Origin: JAWKOK01 sp963765875
GTDB lineage: Bacteria; Chloroflexota; Anaerolineae; Caldilineales; Caldilineaceae
Assembly: GCA_963765875.1 (NCBI GenBank)
Contig: CAVXYK010000010.1
Location: 124,001 to 188,000 of the forward strand
Length of the DNA: 64,000 bases
Reading direction: 5' to 3'
In this document: positions 9,560 through 18,551 of the stretch, one piece after another
Layout: the number at the start of each line of letters is the position of its first letter
Position numbering within the stretch: position 1 is the first letter of the stretch
Made by a program: the position numbers and the translations under genes
The notes under the pieces: model-generated
Databases searched by the model: none
The model's input: only the letters and a program-made list of their open reading frames with translations
Told to the model about the DNA's origin: nothing

Positions 9560-9636
9560 ACGCAGCACGCAGCACGCAGCACGCAGCACGCAGCACGCAG
9601 CACGCAGCACGCAGCACGCAGCACGCAGCACGCAGC
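9560..9636. repeat. Eleven perfect tandem copies of the heptamer ACGCAGC
   Basis: The heptamer ACGCAGC is repeated 11 times without error over 77 bp, ending 35 bp before the start of the enolase-superfamily gene. Seven is not a multiple of three, so the array reads as a periodic peptide in every frame and creates a false N-terminal extension. The unit matches the arms of the palindromic repeats at 3470-3605 and 4951-5093. Such arrays are prone to slipped-strand length change. Confidence 0.95.
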
Positions 9637-9671
9637 ACAAATCACTTCGCACCCAAAAACAGGAGCGCTCC

Positions 9672-10829
9672 ATGAAAATCACATCCATCAAGACCGCGGC
9701 CACGAAAGGCCACGGCATGCATCTCTGGGTCAAGATCGAGACCGATGCCGGCGTCACAGGTATCGGTGAATGCGTACATGGCGGCACTCAGGCCATCGCC
9801 ATCATCGCCTACCTGGAGGAAAAGCTCATCGGCCGTGATCCCTTTGCCATCGATGCCATCTTTGAGGATATGCGCCGTTCTCACGTCTTCGACGGCGGTT
9901 CGGGCGGGGCTCTGATCACGGCGCTGACCGGCATCGAGATCGCGCTCTGGGATCTGAAAGGCAAGGCGTTGGGCGTGCCCATCTACGAGCTGATGGGCGG
10001 CAAGTTCCGCGATAAGATCCGCGTCTATGCCGACTGCCAGGTGGAGCCGGGCATGAACTTCGACGAGATTCGCGTCGTGGTGGATGATGTTGTAGAACGT
10101 GGATTCACGGCGCTGAAGATCGACGTGGATATCCACGCCTACGGCAATGTGGGCAGCGAGGTCGAGGGGTTTGAGAAGGACAAGTTTAACTACACGGCGC
10201 TGCAATGGGAACACGAGCGCATGGTCAAGCTGGTCGAGATGGTGACGACCGCGGCCGGCCAGGACATGGCCGTGGCCGCCGACGTGCACACGCGGCTGGA
10301 TGTGCCCAGCGCCACGCGTCTGGCGCGTGATCTGGAGCAGTTCCACCTGCTCTGGCTGGAGGAACCGGTTCCGGCCGAAAATGTGGCCGCCATGCGTGAG
10401 GTCAAGCAGTCGACGACCACGCCCATCTGTAGTGGCGAAAATCTCTACCTGCGCCACGGCTTCCGAGACCTGATCGAGCAGCAGGCCGTCGACATCATCA
10501 TGCCCGACATCCCCAAGTGCGGCGGGCTTTCCGAGTGTCGCAAGATCGCCAACATGGCCGAGATCTACTACATGCCCTTTGCGCCCCACAATGTCTCATC
10601 GCCCATCGGCACCATGGCCTCGGCCCAGGTCTGCGCCAGCGTGCCCAACTTCCTGGTGCTGGAATTCCACTGGCTGCACCGTGACTACTGGACGACCATC
10701 ATCCAGGAGAAGACCGACATCATCGTCGACGGCTTCATTCACATGAACGATCGGCCAGGTATTGGGTTGGAGTTGGATGAGGAGGTGGGGCGGCAGTATC
10801 AGTATCCGGGGACGAAGTGGTTTGCGTAG
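9672..10829 (+). CDS. Mandelate racemase / muconate lactonizing (enolase superfamily) sugar-acid dehydratase
   Basis: A 385-residue cytoplasmic Mg-dependent enzyme. Metal ligands are D204 (AADVH), E230 (WLEEP) and E256 (SGEN). H206 forms the DxH pair of galactonate/mannonate dehydratase-type members, and H306 (APHNVSS) is the C-terminal base. The capping domain has TDAGVTGIGEC and the helix IEIALWDLKGKALG. It likely dehydrates an aldonate to a 2-keto-3-deoxy acid. ATG 9672 with AGGAGCGC upstream is chosen; everything 5' of it is the heptamer array. The following stop is 10 bp from a palindromic element. Confidence 0.9.
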   Translation: MKITSIKTAATKGHGMHLWVKIETDAGVTGIGECVHGGTQAIAIIAYLEEKLIGRDPFAIDAIFEDMRRSHVFDGGSGGALITALTGIEIALWDLKGKALGVPIYELMGGKFRDKIRVYADCQVEPGMNFDEIRVVVDDVVERGFTALKIDVDIHAYGNVGSEVEGFEKDKFNYTALQWEHERMVKLVEMVTTAAGQDMAVAADVHTRLDVPSATRLARDLEQFHLLWLEEPVPAENVAAMREVKQSTTTPICSGENLYLRHGFRDLIEQQAVDIIMPDIPKCGGLSECRKIANMAEIYYMPFAPHNVSSPIGTMASAQVCASVPNFLVLEFHWLHRDYWTTIIQEKTDIIVDGFIHMNDRPGIGLELDEEVGRQYQYPGTKWFA

Positions 10830-10838
10830 GACAATGAA

Positions 10839-10933
10839 AAATAGTCAATTGTGAATTATCAACTTTCAATTGTCAATGACTGTTGACTGCGGCCATTGAC
10901 AATTGAGCATCGACAATTCACAGTTGACTATTT
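10839..10933. repeat. Four-arm AT-rich palindromic element between convergent genes
   Basis: Outer arms AAATAGTCAATTGTGAATT (10839-10857) and AATTCACAGTTGACTATTT (10915-10933) are inverted with one mismatch. Inner arms TTCAATTGTCAATG and CATTGACAATTGA form a second inverted repeat. It fills the gap between the sugar-acid dehydratase stop and the permease stop and may terminate both. Related AATTGTGAAT words occur upstream of the PLP enzyme near 9430-9466. Confidence 0.8.
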
Positions 10934-10934
10934 C

Positions 10935-11828
10935 CTATCCTTTCAACGCCCCAACCGTAATCCCCTTCTGAATCTGTCCCTGGAAGATCACATAGACAAT
11001 GAAGGTCGGGACCATGATCATGGTCACGGCGGCGAAGAGCGCGCTCCAGTCGTTCTGGTAATATTGCTGATGCAGCATGTAGGCCAGGCCCTGGGTGAGC
11101 AGATAGCGCTTGGCGTTGGTCATCAACACAACGGGCAGCAGGTATTGATTCCACATGCCCAGGAAGTTGAAGATGCCGATGCTGATCAGGCCCGGCTGGG
11201 CCAGCGGCAGCATGATCTTGAAGAAGACCTGGTACTGGTTGGCCCCATCAATGATGGCCGCCTCGTGCAACTCGGACGGCAGCGTCTTGAAGAAGCCGGT
11301 TAAGAAAAAGACGCTGAACGGCAACGAGTAGGCCACATAGACCAGAATCAATCCCTGATAGGTATTGAGCATGCCCAGCCAGTTGACAATGAAAAAGAGC
11401 GGAATCAGCGCCAGAAAGATGGGAAAGAGCATGCCGGCCAAGAAGCCGTAGAAGATGACGCGGTTGCCGGGGAAGGGGAAGCGCGCCAGCACATAGGCCG
11501 TCATGGCTGAGAGCATCAAAATCAACGCCAGCGACGGCAACACCACGATGAAGCTGTTGAGAAAATAGCTGCCGATGTTGGCATCGACCCAGCCGCGCCG
11601 GAAGTTGTCCCATTGAGGCGACGCCGGCAGGGCCCATGGGCTGAAAAAGATCTCCTGATCCGTCTTGAATGAGGTATAGAAGAGCCAGACCATGGGAAAG
11701 ATGACGATGGTGGCCCAAACTGCCAGCGTGACATTGAGTATCCAGCGACGGATGGTGGCCCAGATGCCCTCGCGGTAATGCTTCGGTTTGGTCTCTTGGC
11801 GGGTCTCGGCAATTGCTTCAGTAGCCAT
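10935..11828 (-). CDS. Carbohydrate ABC transporter permease (MalG/UgpE-like)
   Basis: A 297-residue inner-membrane permease with about six hydrophobic segments, starting around residue 30 (LNVTLAVWATIVIFPMVWLF). The EAA loop reads LHEAAIIDGANQYQVFFKIMLP, the contact point for the ATPase. It is the last gene of a binding protein-permease-permease operon; its ATG follows the preceding permease stop by one base. No ATPase gene is next to it, as is common where one MsmK-like ATPase serves several importers. The substrate is probably an oligosaccharide or amino sugar. Confidence 0.92.
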   Translation of the reverse strand: MATEAIAETRQETKPKHYREGIWATIRRWILNVTLAVWATIVIFPMVWLFYTSFKTDQEIFFSPWALPASPQWDNFRRGWVDANIGSYFLNSFIVVLPSLALILMLSAMTAYVLARFPFPGNRVIFYGFLAGMLFPIFLALIPLFFIVNWLGMLNTYQGLILVYVAYSLPFSVFFLTGFFKTLPSELHEAAIIDGANQYQVFFKIMLPLAQPGLISIGIFNFLGMWNQYLLPVVLMTNAKRYLLTQGLAYMLHQQYYQNDWSALFAAVTMIMVPTFIVYVIFQGQIQKGITVGALKG

Positions 11829-11829
11829 A

Positions 11830-12706
11830 TCAATACTCCAAACTCTCGCGGCTCATCAGCCGCGCCAGGACCACCGATAATGAAGAGCACGATGAAAAAG
11901 AGCGTAACGGCAATGGCCGTGCCATAGCCGAATTTGCTGCCCAGGAATGCCTCACCGTAGAGGTAGGTGGAGAGCACCTCTGATGAACGGGATGGACCAC
12001 CCTCGGTCATGGTCTGGGTGATGGCAAACATGTTGGTGGCGCTGATCATGATAAAGATGACCGCCGTCTGCAACGTGTCCCAGATAAGCGGAATCGTGAT
12101 CTTCCAGAAGATATCCCACTGGGTGGCGCCGTCGATGCGCGCCGCCTCGTAGAAATGGTCCGGCACGGAGTCCATGCTGGCGATGAAGAGCACCATAAAG
12201 AAACCGATGGCTTGCCAGATGGTCACGCCGGCAATGGCGGGCAGTACCGTATCTGGATTGCCCAGCCAGACCGGTGGATTTTCGATCCCGATCCCACGCA
12301 AAATCGAATTGAGGATGCCGATGATCGGATGATAGACGAAGCTCCAGAGCACGCCAATGGCAACCACCGACATCACCTGAGGGAAGAAGTAGGATACACG
12401 GTAGAACTTGGCGAACCGCACGCCCTGCGTAAGGACAAAACCGAAAAAGAGTGCGATACCTAAGGTAACGATCGGCAGAACAATGGCATAGAAGGCATTG
12501 TTGCCCAGCGCATTCCAGAAGTTGTCGTCCTGGAGCATGCGAGCATAGTTTTCCAGGCCGATGAAGACCGGATCCTTGGAGAGGCCACGCCAGCGCGTCA
12601 AGCTGATATACATGGCGCTCACGTACGGATAGAGCACAAAAGTCACGTATAGAATCAGCGACGGCAACAGAAACGGAATGATAATCCGGTATTTATTGCG
12701 ATACAT
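11830..12706 (-). pseudogene. Carbohydrate ABC transporter permease (MalF/UgpA-like), +1 frameshift near the 3' end
   Basis: A membrane permease of about 292 residues with the EAA loop FYEAARIDGATQWDIFWKIT. After IAVTLFFIVLFII the frame is off by one: removing one G near 11874 gives VVLARLMSRESLEY and a TGA at 11830-11832, the normal family ending, one base before the next gene's ATG. Without correction the frame runs into the neighbour and makes a false 394-residue protein. The restored overlap with the next start argues that the extra base is recent or an assembly error. It pairs with the MalG-like permease. Confidence 0.85.
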
Positions 12707-12828
12707 GACGGTCCTCCGTCAAAAGAGACCGGCCTGCGCCCATCGGCGCAGGCCGGCCAATGCATGATATTCCTGGAAGCACTGCGTTAGTCATACTCGA
12801 CTGTTAACAGGTACCAGGTCACTAAAAC

Positions 12829-14271
12829 CTACTCGCGCGTGTATTTGATCACATCCGGGTCTTCCCTGACCTGGGCCGACATGGCTTCCATGGCTTCCAT
12901 CCACTCATCCGGCGTGATGCGGCCGGTGAGCAGATCGCCGGTGCGATCGCGGGCTTCGTCGCTCAGATCGCGATACCAGTCCTTCCAGCGATAGTCGACA
13001 GTGTCATCACCGGATGCTTCAGCGATTGCAACTGCGGAGATCACGGCGGGGCTCAGATTCGACGCCTTCTGTGCCGCCGATGACGGGCATGATGGCGCCC
13101 ACATTCTCGGCCAGGTACTTGGCGTTCTCGACAGACATGAGCGCACGCAGATACTCCAGGCCGCCGGTGGGATTCTCGCCATTGGCGGGCACGATGAAGT
13201 TCTCACCCGACCAGGCCAGGATGGAGTTGCTGGTGCTGGCGTCGGTGCCGGGCACCGGCTTGACGACCATGTTGAAGTCGTCGGGCGTCATCTCACGCAT
13301 CTCATTCTCCAGCCAACTGCCGGAGGGGATGAAGACGGCGTTGCCCTGCAGCCATTCAGCCTGAGATTCGGTATGGGTCAGGCCCTCAGTGCCGGGCATG
13401 ATCAGGTCACGGTTGTAGAGTTCCTGAATCTGCTCCAGCGATTGCTTGACGGCGTCGGTGGAGAAGGCGCCTTCGACCAGGTTGTCCTGATCGATGATGG
13501 TCTGCAAACCGCCATTCTTGTAGATGAGCGGCATGAGCACGCCCCAGACCATGTAGCCGGGGAACTTGCCCTGATAGGTCCAGGGGTAGACGCCGGTCTC
13601 TTCCTTGATCTGTTCACTCAACTCAAGCATGCCGTCCCAGGTGTCCGGGTATTCCCAGCCCATCTCCTCGAAGAGGGTTTGGCTGTGCCAGATGCCGGAC
13701 ACCGTGTAGGCCATCTTCAGTTCATACTGGGTGCCGTCATAGTTGCCGGTATCCTGGGAGCCCGGGAAGAGGGTCTCGCCAAAGGTCTTGCCCGGCGTGT
13801 CAAGCGACGGTGCGTCGAAGAGCGGGGCTAGGTCCAGTAAGTTCGCCTTCCGCCACCAGCGCAGCAGCGTCCAGACTTGCCGGCGCCGCTGTTGTCGATC
13901 ACATCCGGCGGATCGCCGGCGATGAAGCGCGGGCGCAACTGGTCGCCGACACGCTGGATGCCTTCAACCGTCATCGGGTTATCGGGATGGACGGCCCGGA
14001 AGATGTCGGCGGCATTGTCGAGGTAGCCGCGGCCATAGCCACCCTCAAAGAAGATGCCTTCAAGTTCGGCGCCGGGCTCAAGGCCGAGCGGGTTGACAGC
14101 GCCTTCTTCGATCTCGAAGGGCAGGTCGGCCGGTGCAGCGGCTTCTTCGGCCGGAGCTTCGGCGGCTGCATCGGTCTGCCGGTGCTGCTTCGGCTGCTGG
14201 CCGCAGGGGCGACAGGCCGTGAAGGCCAATGCCAATAGAAGCATCAAGCCAATCAAACTAAGTCGTTTCAT
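12829..14271 (-). pseudogene. ABC sugar-binding lipoprotein, three +1 frameshifts
   Basis: The extracellular solute-binding protein for the downstream permeases, ~480 residues when joined. It begins MKRLSLIGLMLLLALAFTAC, a lipoprotein signal peptide, with AGGAGA upstream. Frame breaks near 13875, 13834 and 13056 are each mended by deleting one base, giving KLDAAALVAEGEL, TDLAPLFDAPSL and LSPAVISAVAIAEA. The middle part (GIWHSQTLFEEMGWEYPDTW, YPWTYQGKFPGYM) is typical of COG1653 binding proteins and recalls N-acetylglucosamine/chitobiose types, though that is a weak hint. Three same-direction shifts in one gene mean either real decay or local sequence error. Confidence 0.82.
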
Positions 14272-14611
14272 GGTGTTCTCCTGAAATTGTAATGGTGGAA
14301 CAAAGTAGATGGACTATCTAGTACGACAGGATTGTAAAAATGGTGGTTGCGAAAACCTGTGGGAACGTGTCACCTCCTTTGCTGAGATTCCCCTCATTTT
14401 GTTTTCGGCGTGGACCACAGTCCAATTTGATCCGACGTATGGAATGGGCGGTCGGTGTTGGATCTATTTGAGGCATCGCCAGTCGTTTGGACGTAACGCT
14501 ACTCAATGTGGCTAAATTCGAGTCTATCACTGCGCCCATCTCTTGTCAATTTGGCGACGCGAGTCCCGGAGGAGCATATTCAACTGGGGCACAAGTTCTG
14601 GTGAAAATCAC
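14272..14611. other. Intergenic region, no gene seen
   Basis: About 340 bp upstream of the binding-protein gene. A 73-codon frame on the minus strand has no recognisable domain and lacks a ribosome site. This stretch must hold the promoter of the minus-strand transporter operon, but I could not identify -35/-10 boxes with confidence. Confidence 0.5.
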
Positions 14612-14672
14612 AATCCCGGAATGGGCCGCAAAATGGTCGGCTTGCACAGATTGTCTGGCCCATTCCGGGATT
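14612..14672 (-). terminator. Rho-independent-like terminator of the SDR gene
   Basis: AATCCCGGAATGGGCC and GGCCCATTCCGGGATT form a perfect 16-bp inverted repeat with a 29-nt loop. It lies 10 nt past the stop of the minus-strand SDR gene. On that strand it is followed by TGTGATTTTC, a modest T-rich tail. Confidence 0.65.
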
Positions 14673-14682
14673 GCTGCCGGCC

Positions 14683-15477
14683 CTAGAGATCGTCCTGCAC
14701 AATACGGGCGTCCGGCAGTTGCGCCATCAGTCCGCCGTCGACCAGCAGGGTGTTTCCGGTGATGAAGCTAGACTGGGACGAAGCCAGGAAGAGTACCGCA
14801 TCGGCCACTTCGTCCGGGCGACCGCCGCGACGAAGCGGATAGGCCATCAGCGCCAGCTTGAGCCGTTCTTCCGGGATCGGCTCGGTGCCGGTCTGGATCC
14901 AGCCGGGACAGATGGCGTTGACGCGGATGTTGTGTGGCCCGCCGTCCACGGCCATCTGCCGGGTCAGGTTGATCATGGCTGCTTTGGCCGCCGAGTAGAC
15001 CGGGTAGTTCGGGTGCGCGCCCAGCCCATGCACCGACGAGATGTTGACGATGGCCCCGCCGCCCGCCGCCATCATGGCGGGGAAGGCGTACTTGCCGAAG
15101 AGGTAGACCGACTTGAGGCTCACGTCCATGGACCGGTCCCACTCGTCTTCCTCCAGGTCGACGACGCTCTTGTGGACCGACCAATAGGCGTTGTTGACCA
15201 CGATGTCCAAGCGCCCGGTTCGGGCCAATGTTTCGTCGACCAATGCTTTGATCTGTGCGTGGACCCCGACGTCGGTGAGCGAAAAGAATGCTTGTCCGCC
15301 GTCCGCCTGAATCTCATCCGCCAACTGCGCGCCTTTTTCGGCCAGAATGTCGGCAATGAAGACGGTCACGCCATGGCGGGCCAGGGCGCGGACGATTGCG
15401 CGCCCGATGCCCTGAGCGCCGCCGGTCACGATGGCGGTCTTGCCGGCTAGGTCCTGGGTGTATGGATTCTCTGTCAT
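14683..15477 (-). CDS. Short-chain dehydrogenase/reductase
   Basis: A classical SDR of 264 residues. The NAD(P)-binding motif is TGGAQGIGRAI, followed by VVNNAYWS (NNAG-like), the catalytic Ser in NISSVHG and YSAAK, then CPGWIQT and the C-terminal GNTLLVDGGL. Asp in FIADIL at the end of the second strand favours NAD over NADP. Likely oxidises a sugar or polyol. It is transcribed on the minus strand with its own terminator, separated from the transporter by ~400 bp. The family call is sure; the substrate is not known. Confidence 0.9.
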   Translation of the reverse strand: MTENPYTQDLAGKTAIVTGGAQGIGRAIVRALARHGVTVFIADILAEKGAQLADEIQADGGQAFFSLTDVGVHAQIKALVDETLARTGRLDIVVNNAYWSVHKSVVDLEEDEWDRSMDVSLKSVYLFGKYAFPAMMAAGGGAIVNISSVHGLGAHPNYPVYSAAKAAMINLTRQMAVDGGPHNIRVNAICPGWIQTGTEPIPEERLKLALMAYPLRRGGRPDEVADAVLFLASSQSSFITGNTLLVDGGLMAQLPDARIVQDDL

Positions 15478-15573
15478 GTCTTGTCGTCTTGTCCCCTGAA
15501 ACTATAGAGCCTCGGTTCTGTCATCCTGAGCGAAGCGAAGAATGACAATTTCCTGAAATCTGCGTATTTGAAT

Positions 15574-15893
15574 TGGGTGTGTTTAATACGACTTGATGGC
15601 GTACTTCTATGTAGGGACATGGCATTCCGCACAGACCCGTTGTTGACGGAGACCGTTTCGACCTTCAAGGCTACAGCCGCCAATCATATGGTGGCTAGGA
15701 ATGCCTTGTCCGTGTCTGACATTGCGGTCGGTCTGAAACGGACAAGGCATTCCTAGCCTCATCTTCAGAATACGGATGATGCTTCTCGATTTGGAATCGC
15801 TCAATCAGAGTTCGACCTGGCTGGGAATGCCTTGTCCCTACAGGTCTCAACTCGTATTGTTTGTGCAGCAGGCGCTTTTCGCCAGCACACCCA
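15574..15893. mobile_element. Nested MITE, copy A, with a 7-bp target duplication
   Basis: A ~320-bp non-coding element. Its ends are TGGGTGTG and CACACCCA, flanked by the perfect direct repeat TTTGAAT (15567-15573 and 15894-15900). Inside is a second inverted-repeat unit: GTAGGGACATGGCATTCC (15611-15628) and GGAATGCCTTGTCCCTAC (15824-15841), which itself encloses a perfect 19-bp inverted repeat (15695-15713 / 15738-15756). Copy B at 20491-20835 is the same element in reverse orientation. The right target duplication reaches the stop codon of the SelA-like gene. The ends match the ISKra4-type IS at 57200-58879. Confidence 0.88.
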
Positions 15894-15899
15894 TTTGAA

Positions 15900-17021
15900 T
15901 TAACCGGCGGCCTCTCGAAGTATTCTCAGCAGCCGTGCCAGCACAATCTCATCTTCGCCGTCGGCCAGTGTCATTGGGTTGAGGAAGATGCCGTCCTGGT
16001 CAGCATTGGCCACCGAAATTCGTGGTGAGCCATTCAGCATTGCGTCGGCAATCTCATTTCGAGACAAGCCGACACGTTCTGGATCAAACGTCACCTTGGC
16101 CCGCGGCAGCGGCTGGAGCGCCTCGTTGGGGAAGGAGCGTTCGGCATGGACACCGTCGATGCGGTTGAGTTCAGCGCACCAGCCGCCGACGATCTCTTCA
16201 TCCTGCTCAGCGCGCTGATCCTGGTCGATGGCTAGATAGCGCTTGACCGCGGCCAGCAAGCCGGCCATCTCTTCCTTGCCCACCTTCATGGGCCGGCCGA
16301 TGCTATGGTTGGGGCTGGCGTTGACGCGGCACGCTTCGATCAGATCACGCCGTCCCAGGATCAGGCCCGATGACTGGGGTCCGCGCAGATCCTTGCCGCC
16401 GCTGAAGATGGCCAGCGCCGCGCCCATCTGGGTGTAGCGCCAGAGATTTTCGGTGGGCGGCACCTGGGCCGCGGCATCGACAATCACCGGCACGTCGTGG
16501 GCCGTGGCGATCTCGATGACTGTCTCCAAGGGCAGATCGGCGTGACCGGTCATGACGCCCTGGAACCAGAAGACGGCTGCGGTCTGCGGCGTGATGGCGC
16601 TCTCCAGCTCCCACGGCTCGGTGCTCAGCGAGGAACCGATCTCGACGACCTTGACGCCGACCTGGCGCACGCCGTGGTCATAGCCGTTGCGATGCGATTT
16701 GTGGATGATCACCTCGTCTTTGAGACCGCTGACATCGGGCAGGCGGTTGATGGCGGCCAGATCAGTGCCGGCAACGCAGGCCGCCGTGGCCAGTGCCAGT
16801 CCCGCGGCCGCACCCGAAGAGACATAGGCTGCCTCATTGTGGGTCAGTTCGGCGATGCGATCGCCGATGCGGCGCTGCAATTCGTCCAGCTCGATGAAGC
16901 AGGTCGAGGCTTCGACCATGGCCTGCACGACTTCCGGCGGCATGACCGAGCCGCCCAGGCGCGTCAGCGTGGCGTTGGCATTGATGACCGGTTCCAGTCC
17001 TAGCTCCTTGTACAAATTCAT
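15900..17021 (-). CDS. SelA-like PLP-dependent enzyme (DgaE-type family)
   Basis: A 373-residue fold-type I PLP enzyme of the SelA-like superfamily. IFSGGKDLRGPQSSG contains the PLP lysine K210, and D182 (VIVDAAAQ) is the pyridine-nitrogen ligand. It is shorter than true selenocysteine synthase and lacks its N-terminal domain. In known clusters such proteins sit with EF_0837-type amidohydrolases and act as ammonia-lyases on amino sugar acids such as glucosaminate-6-phosphate. Here it overlaps such an amidohydrolase by 4 nt (ATGA), a strong sign of coupled translation. Its stop codon abuts MITE copy A. Confidence 0.82.
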   Translation of the reverse strand: MNLYKELGLEPVINANATLTRLGGSVMPPEVVQAMVEASTCFIELDELQRRIGDRIAELTHNEAAYVSSGAAAGLALATAACVAGTDLAAINRLPDVSGLKDEVIIHKSHRNGYDHGVRQVGVKVVEIGSSLSTEPWELESAITPQTAAVFWFQGVMTGHADLPLETVIEIATAHDVPVIVDAAAQVPPTENLWRYTQMGAALAIFSGGKDLRGPQSSGLILGRRDLIEACRVNASPNHSIGRPMKVGKEEMAGLLAAVKRYLAIDQDQRAEQDEEIVGGWCAELNRIDGVHAERSFPNEALQPLPRAKVTFDPERVGLSRNEIADAMLNGSPRISVANADQDGIFLNPMTLADGEDEIVLARLLRILREAAG

Positions 17022-18274
17022 TGGGTCACCTCTTGTGCGGATTGGCCGGAGGGTTGTGTGCCGGGCACGACCCAGTAGGGCGGCGGTGCGTCGGTCCAGA
17101 CCGGCATGCTGAGTCCGGTCGGATCGTAGACGATGTCGCCTGCGCGCAGGGTCATCGTGCAGTCGAGGCGCTTGTCGCCAATCAGCTTGGCGCGTCCGCA
17201 GTCGACGTAGCCAAACTCGCCCGTCTCCTGCTTGAGCACGGCCACATCCGCTTCGGCGCCCACAGAAAGATGGCCCAACTCAGGATGGCCGATCTCATTG
17301 GCCGGGTTGATGGTCGAGAGCTTGATCACATCAAAGAGCGGCACGCCGATATTGAGGATCTTGTTCATGGTCGTGATCATGTCGACGACGACACCATGCA
17401 CGTTGCCGGTGTGCAAATCGGTGCTGATTGAGTCGGGTACGAAGCCGTTCTGGATGGCGCGTACCGCATTGCGGAACCAGAAGCTGCCCGCGCCGTGGCC
17501 CACGTCAAAGATGACGCCACGCTCGCGTGCCTCGAACAGGAAGTCATTGGGCTTGCCGTTGTCGTCGATGATGGGGAACTGTTGCGCGAAGACATGGGTG
17601 TGGATGTCGCCGGGACGCGCCTTCTCTAGGATGAGCTGTTGGTAGCTGCGTTCCGGCAGGCGGGGCCAGAAGTCGAACATGACCGGCTTGCCGCAGATGT
17701 CGCCTGCCGCAACCGCGTTGTCGACTGCGGCCCAGGGCGGATGCTCTGCGTCCCATGGCAGGCGCGTCCAGTAGTGTGCCGTCTTGATGCCGACGCAGTC
17801 ATCGGGGTAGGCCATGGCCACCGAGGCCGCAAATTCCGGGTCCATGGTGGCGACATCCTGTTCGAAATCGCCCAGCATGCCCAGGTCGACAATGTTGATG
17901 TAGGCGAAGATGCGCGTCTTGGCCAGATCGATGCAAGTCCGTTTGAAGTGTAGGAAGTTCTTGGCCCCGGCCGTCCCTGTGTCGACCATGGTGGTCACGC
18001 CCGAGCGGAACGAATGGGAGTCGGCCATGAGGCTAAGGCCCTCCGGCTCACGCGTGTGATAGACGTGAACGTGGATGTCGATGAGGCCGGGCGTGACGAT
18101 TTGGCCCGCGACGTCGACGGTCTGCGCGGCCAGCTGCGGATTGATATCGGCCTCAACGGCCGCGATCTTGTCGCCGGCAATGGCAACATCCATGATGCCG
18201 TCGATATTATTTAGCGGGTCGATGACATGGCCCGCTTTGAGGAGTAGATCGTATTGATGATTCTGGGTCATCAT
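17018..18274 (-). CDS. Amidohydrolase/deacetylase, EF_0837 (dihydroorotase-like) family
   Basis: A 418-residue metal-dependent hydrolase of the amidohydrolase superfamily. The HxH motif is in GLIDIHVHVYH, the likely carboxylated lysine is in VGIKTAHYW, and the other metal ligands are H in DIHTHVF, H in DVGHGAGSFWF and D in STDLHTGN. The C-terminal sheet ends VPGT. Members hydrolyse N-acetyl or cyclic amide bonds of amino acid or amino sugar derivatives. It is the first gene of a two-gene operon with the SelA-like enzyme, suggesting deacetylation and then deamination of one substrate (inference). Confidence 0.85.
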   Translation of the reverse strand: MMTQNHQYDLLLKAGHVIDPLNNIDGIMDVAIAGDKIAAVEADINPQLAAQTVDVAGQIVTPGLIDIHVHVYHTREPEGLSLMADSHSFRSGVTTMVDTGTAGAKNFLHFKRTCIDLAKTRIFAYINIVDLGMLGDFEQDVATMDPEFAASVAMAYPDDCVGIKTAHYWTRLPWDAEHPPWAAVDNAVAAGDICGKPVMFDFWPRLPERSYQQLILEKARPGDIHTHVFAQQFPIIDDNGKPNDFLFEARERGVIFDVGHGAGSFWFRNAVRAIQNGFVPDSISTDLHTGNVHGVVVDMITTMNKILNIGVPLFDVIKLSTINPANEIGHPELGHLSVGAEADVAVLKQETGEFGYVDCGRAKLIGDKRLDCTMTLRAGDIVYDPTGLSMPVWTDAPPPYWVVPGTQPSGQSAQEVTQ

Positions 18275-18309
18275 GTTCCCTTTCTGGTTGGTCTGTTGTC
18301 AACATCATC

Positions 18310-18533
18310 GTAGGGACAGGGCATTCCCTGTCGAAATTCTGTCTTTCCCAACAGTGACAAATCCATAGACCATGTGTCAATCTACGGCGATGTCAGGAAT
18401 GACCTGTCCGCCATGCACGATACCGTCACGAGCGGACAAGGCATTCCTGACATCGCCCCCGGTCAACTCTGGGTCTCCGAATTTGGAACTACCCGTATGG
18501 AGCCGGGGGTGGCGAGGAATGCCCTGTCCCTAC
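18310..18533. mobile_element. MITE, copy C (inner unit alone)
   Basis: Perfect 18-bp terminal inverted repeats, GTAGGGACAGGGCATTCC at 18310-18327 and its reverse complement at 18516-18533, enclose ~190 bp. An internal inverted pair (GATGTCAGGAATG... / ...CATTCCTGACATC, 18388-18452) repeats the same words, as in copies A and B. The TGGGTGTG outer shell of copies A and B is missing, which shows that the inner unit is an element of its own. No clear target duplication was seen. It lies between the amidohydrolase start and the RidA-like gene. Confidence 0.85.
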
Positions 18534-18551
18534 GTTTTGTATTGATGTGGG

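Noticed and set aside
9560..9636. Possible CRISPR array
   Set aside because: Units are 7 bp with no spacers and no cas genes nearby; it is a simple tandem repeat.
9537..9671. 45-residue N-terminal extension of the enolase-superfamily protein with a STQHAAR repeat
   Set aside because: The repeat peptide is just the translated heptamer array; a good ribosome site and the conserved protein start lie at 9672.
14318..14539. 73-codon minus-strand frame upstream of the sugar-binding protein gene
   Set aside because: No domain, no ribosome site, and it fills the likely promoter region of the transporter operon.
15900..17021. True selenocysteine synthase (SelA) that could serve the UGA gene at 51 kb
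   Set aside because: It is too short, lacks the SelA N-terminal domain and is coupled to an amidohydrolase, pointing to the DgaE-like metabolic branch. It is not evidence for Sec machinery.
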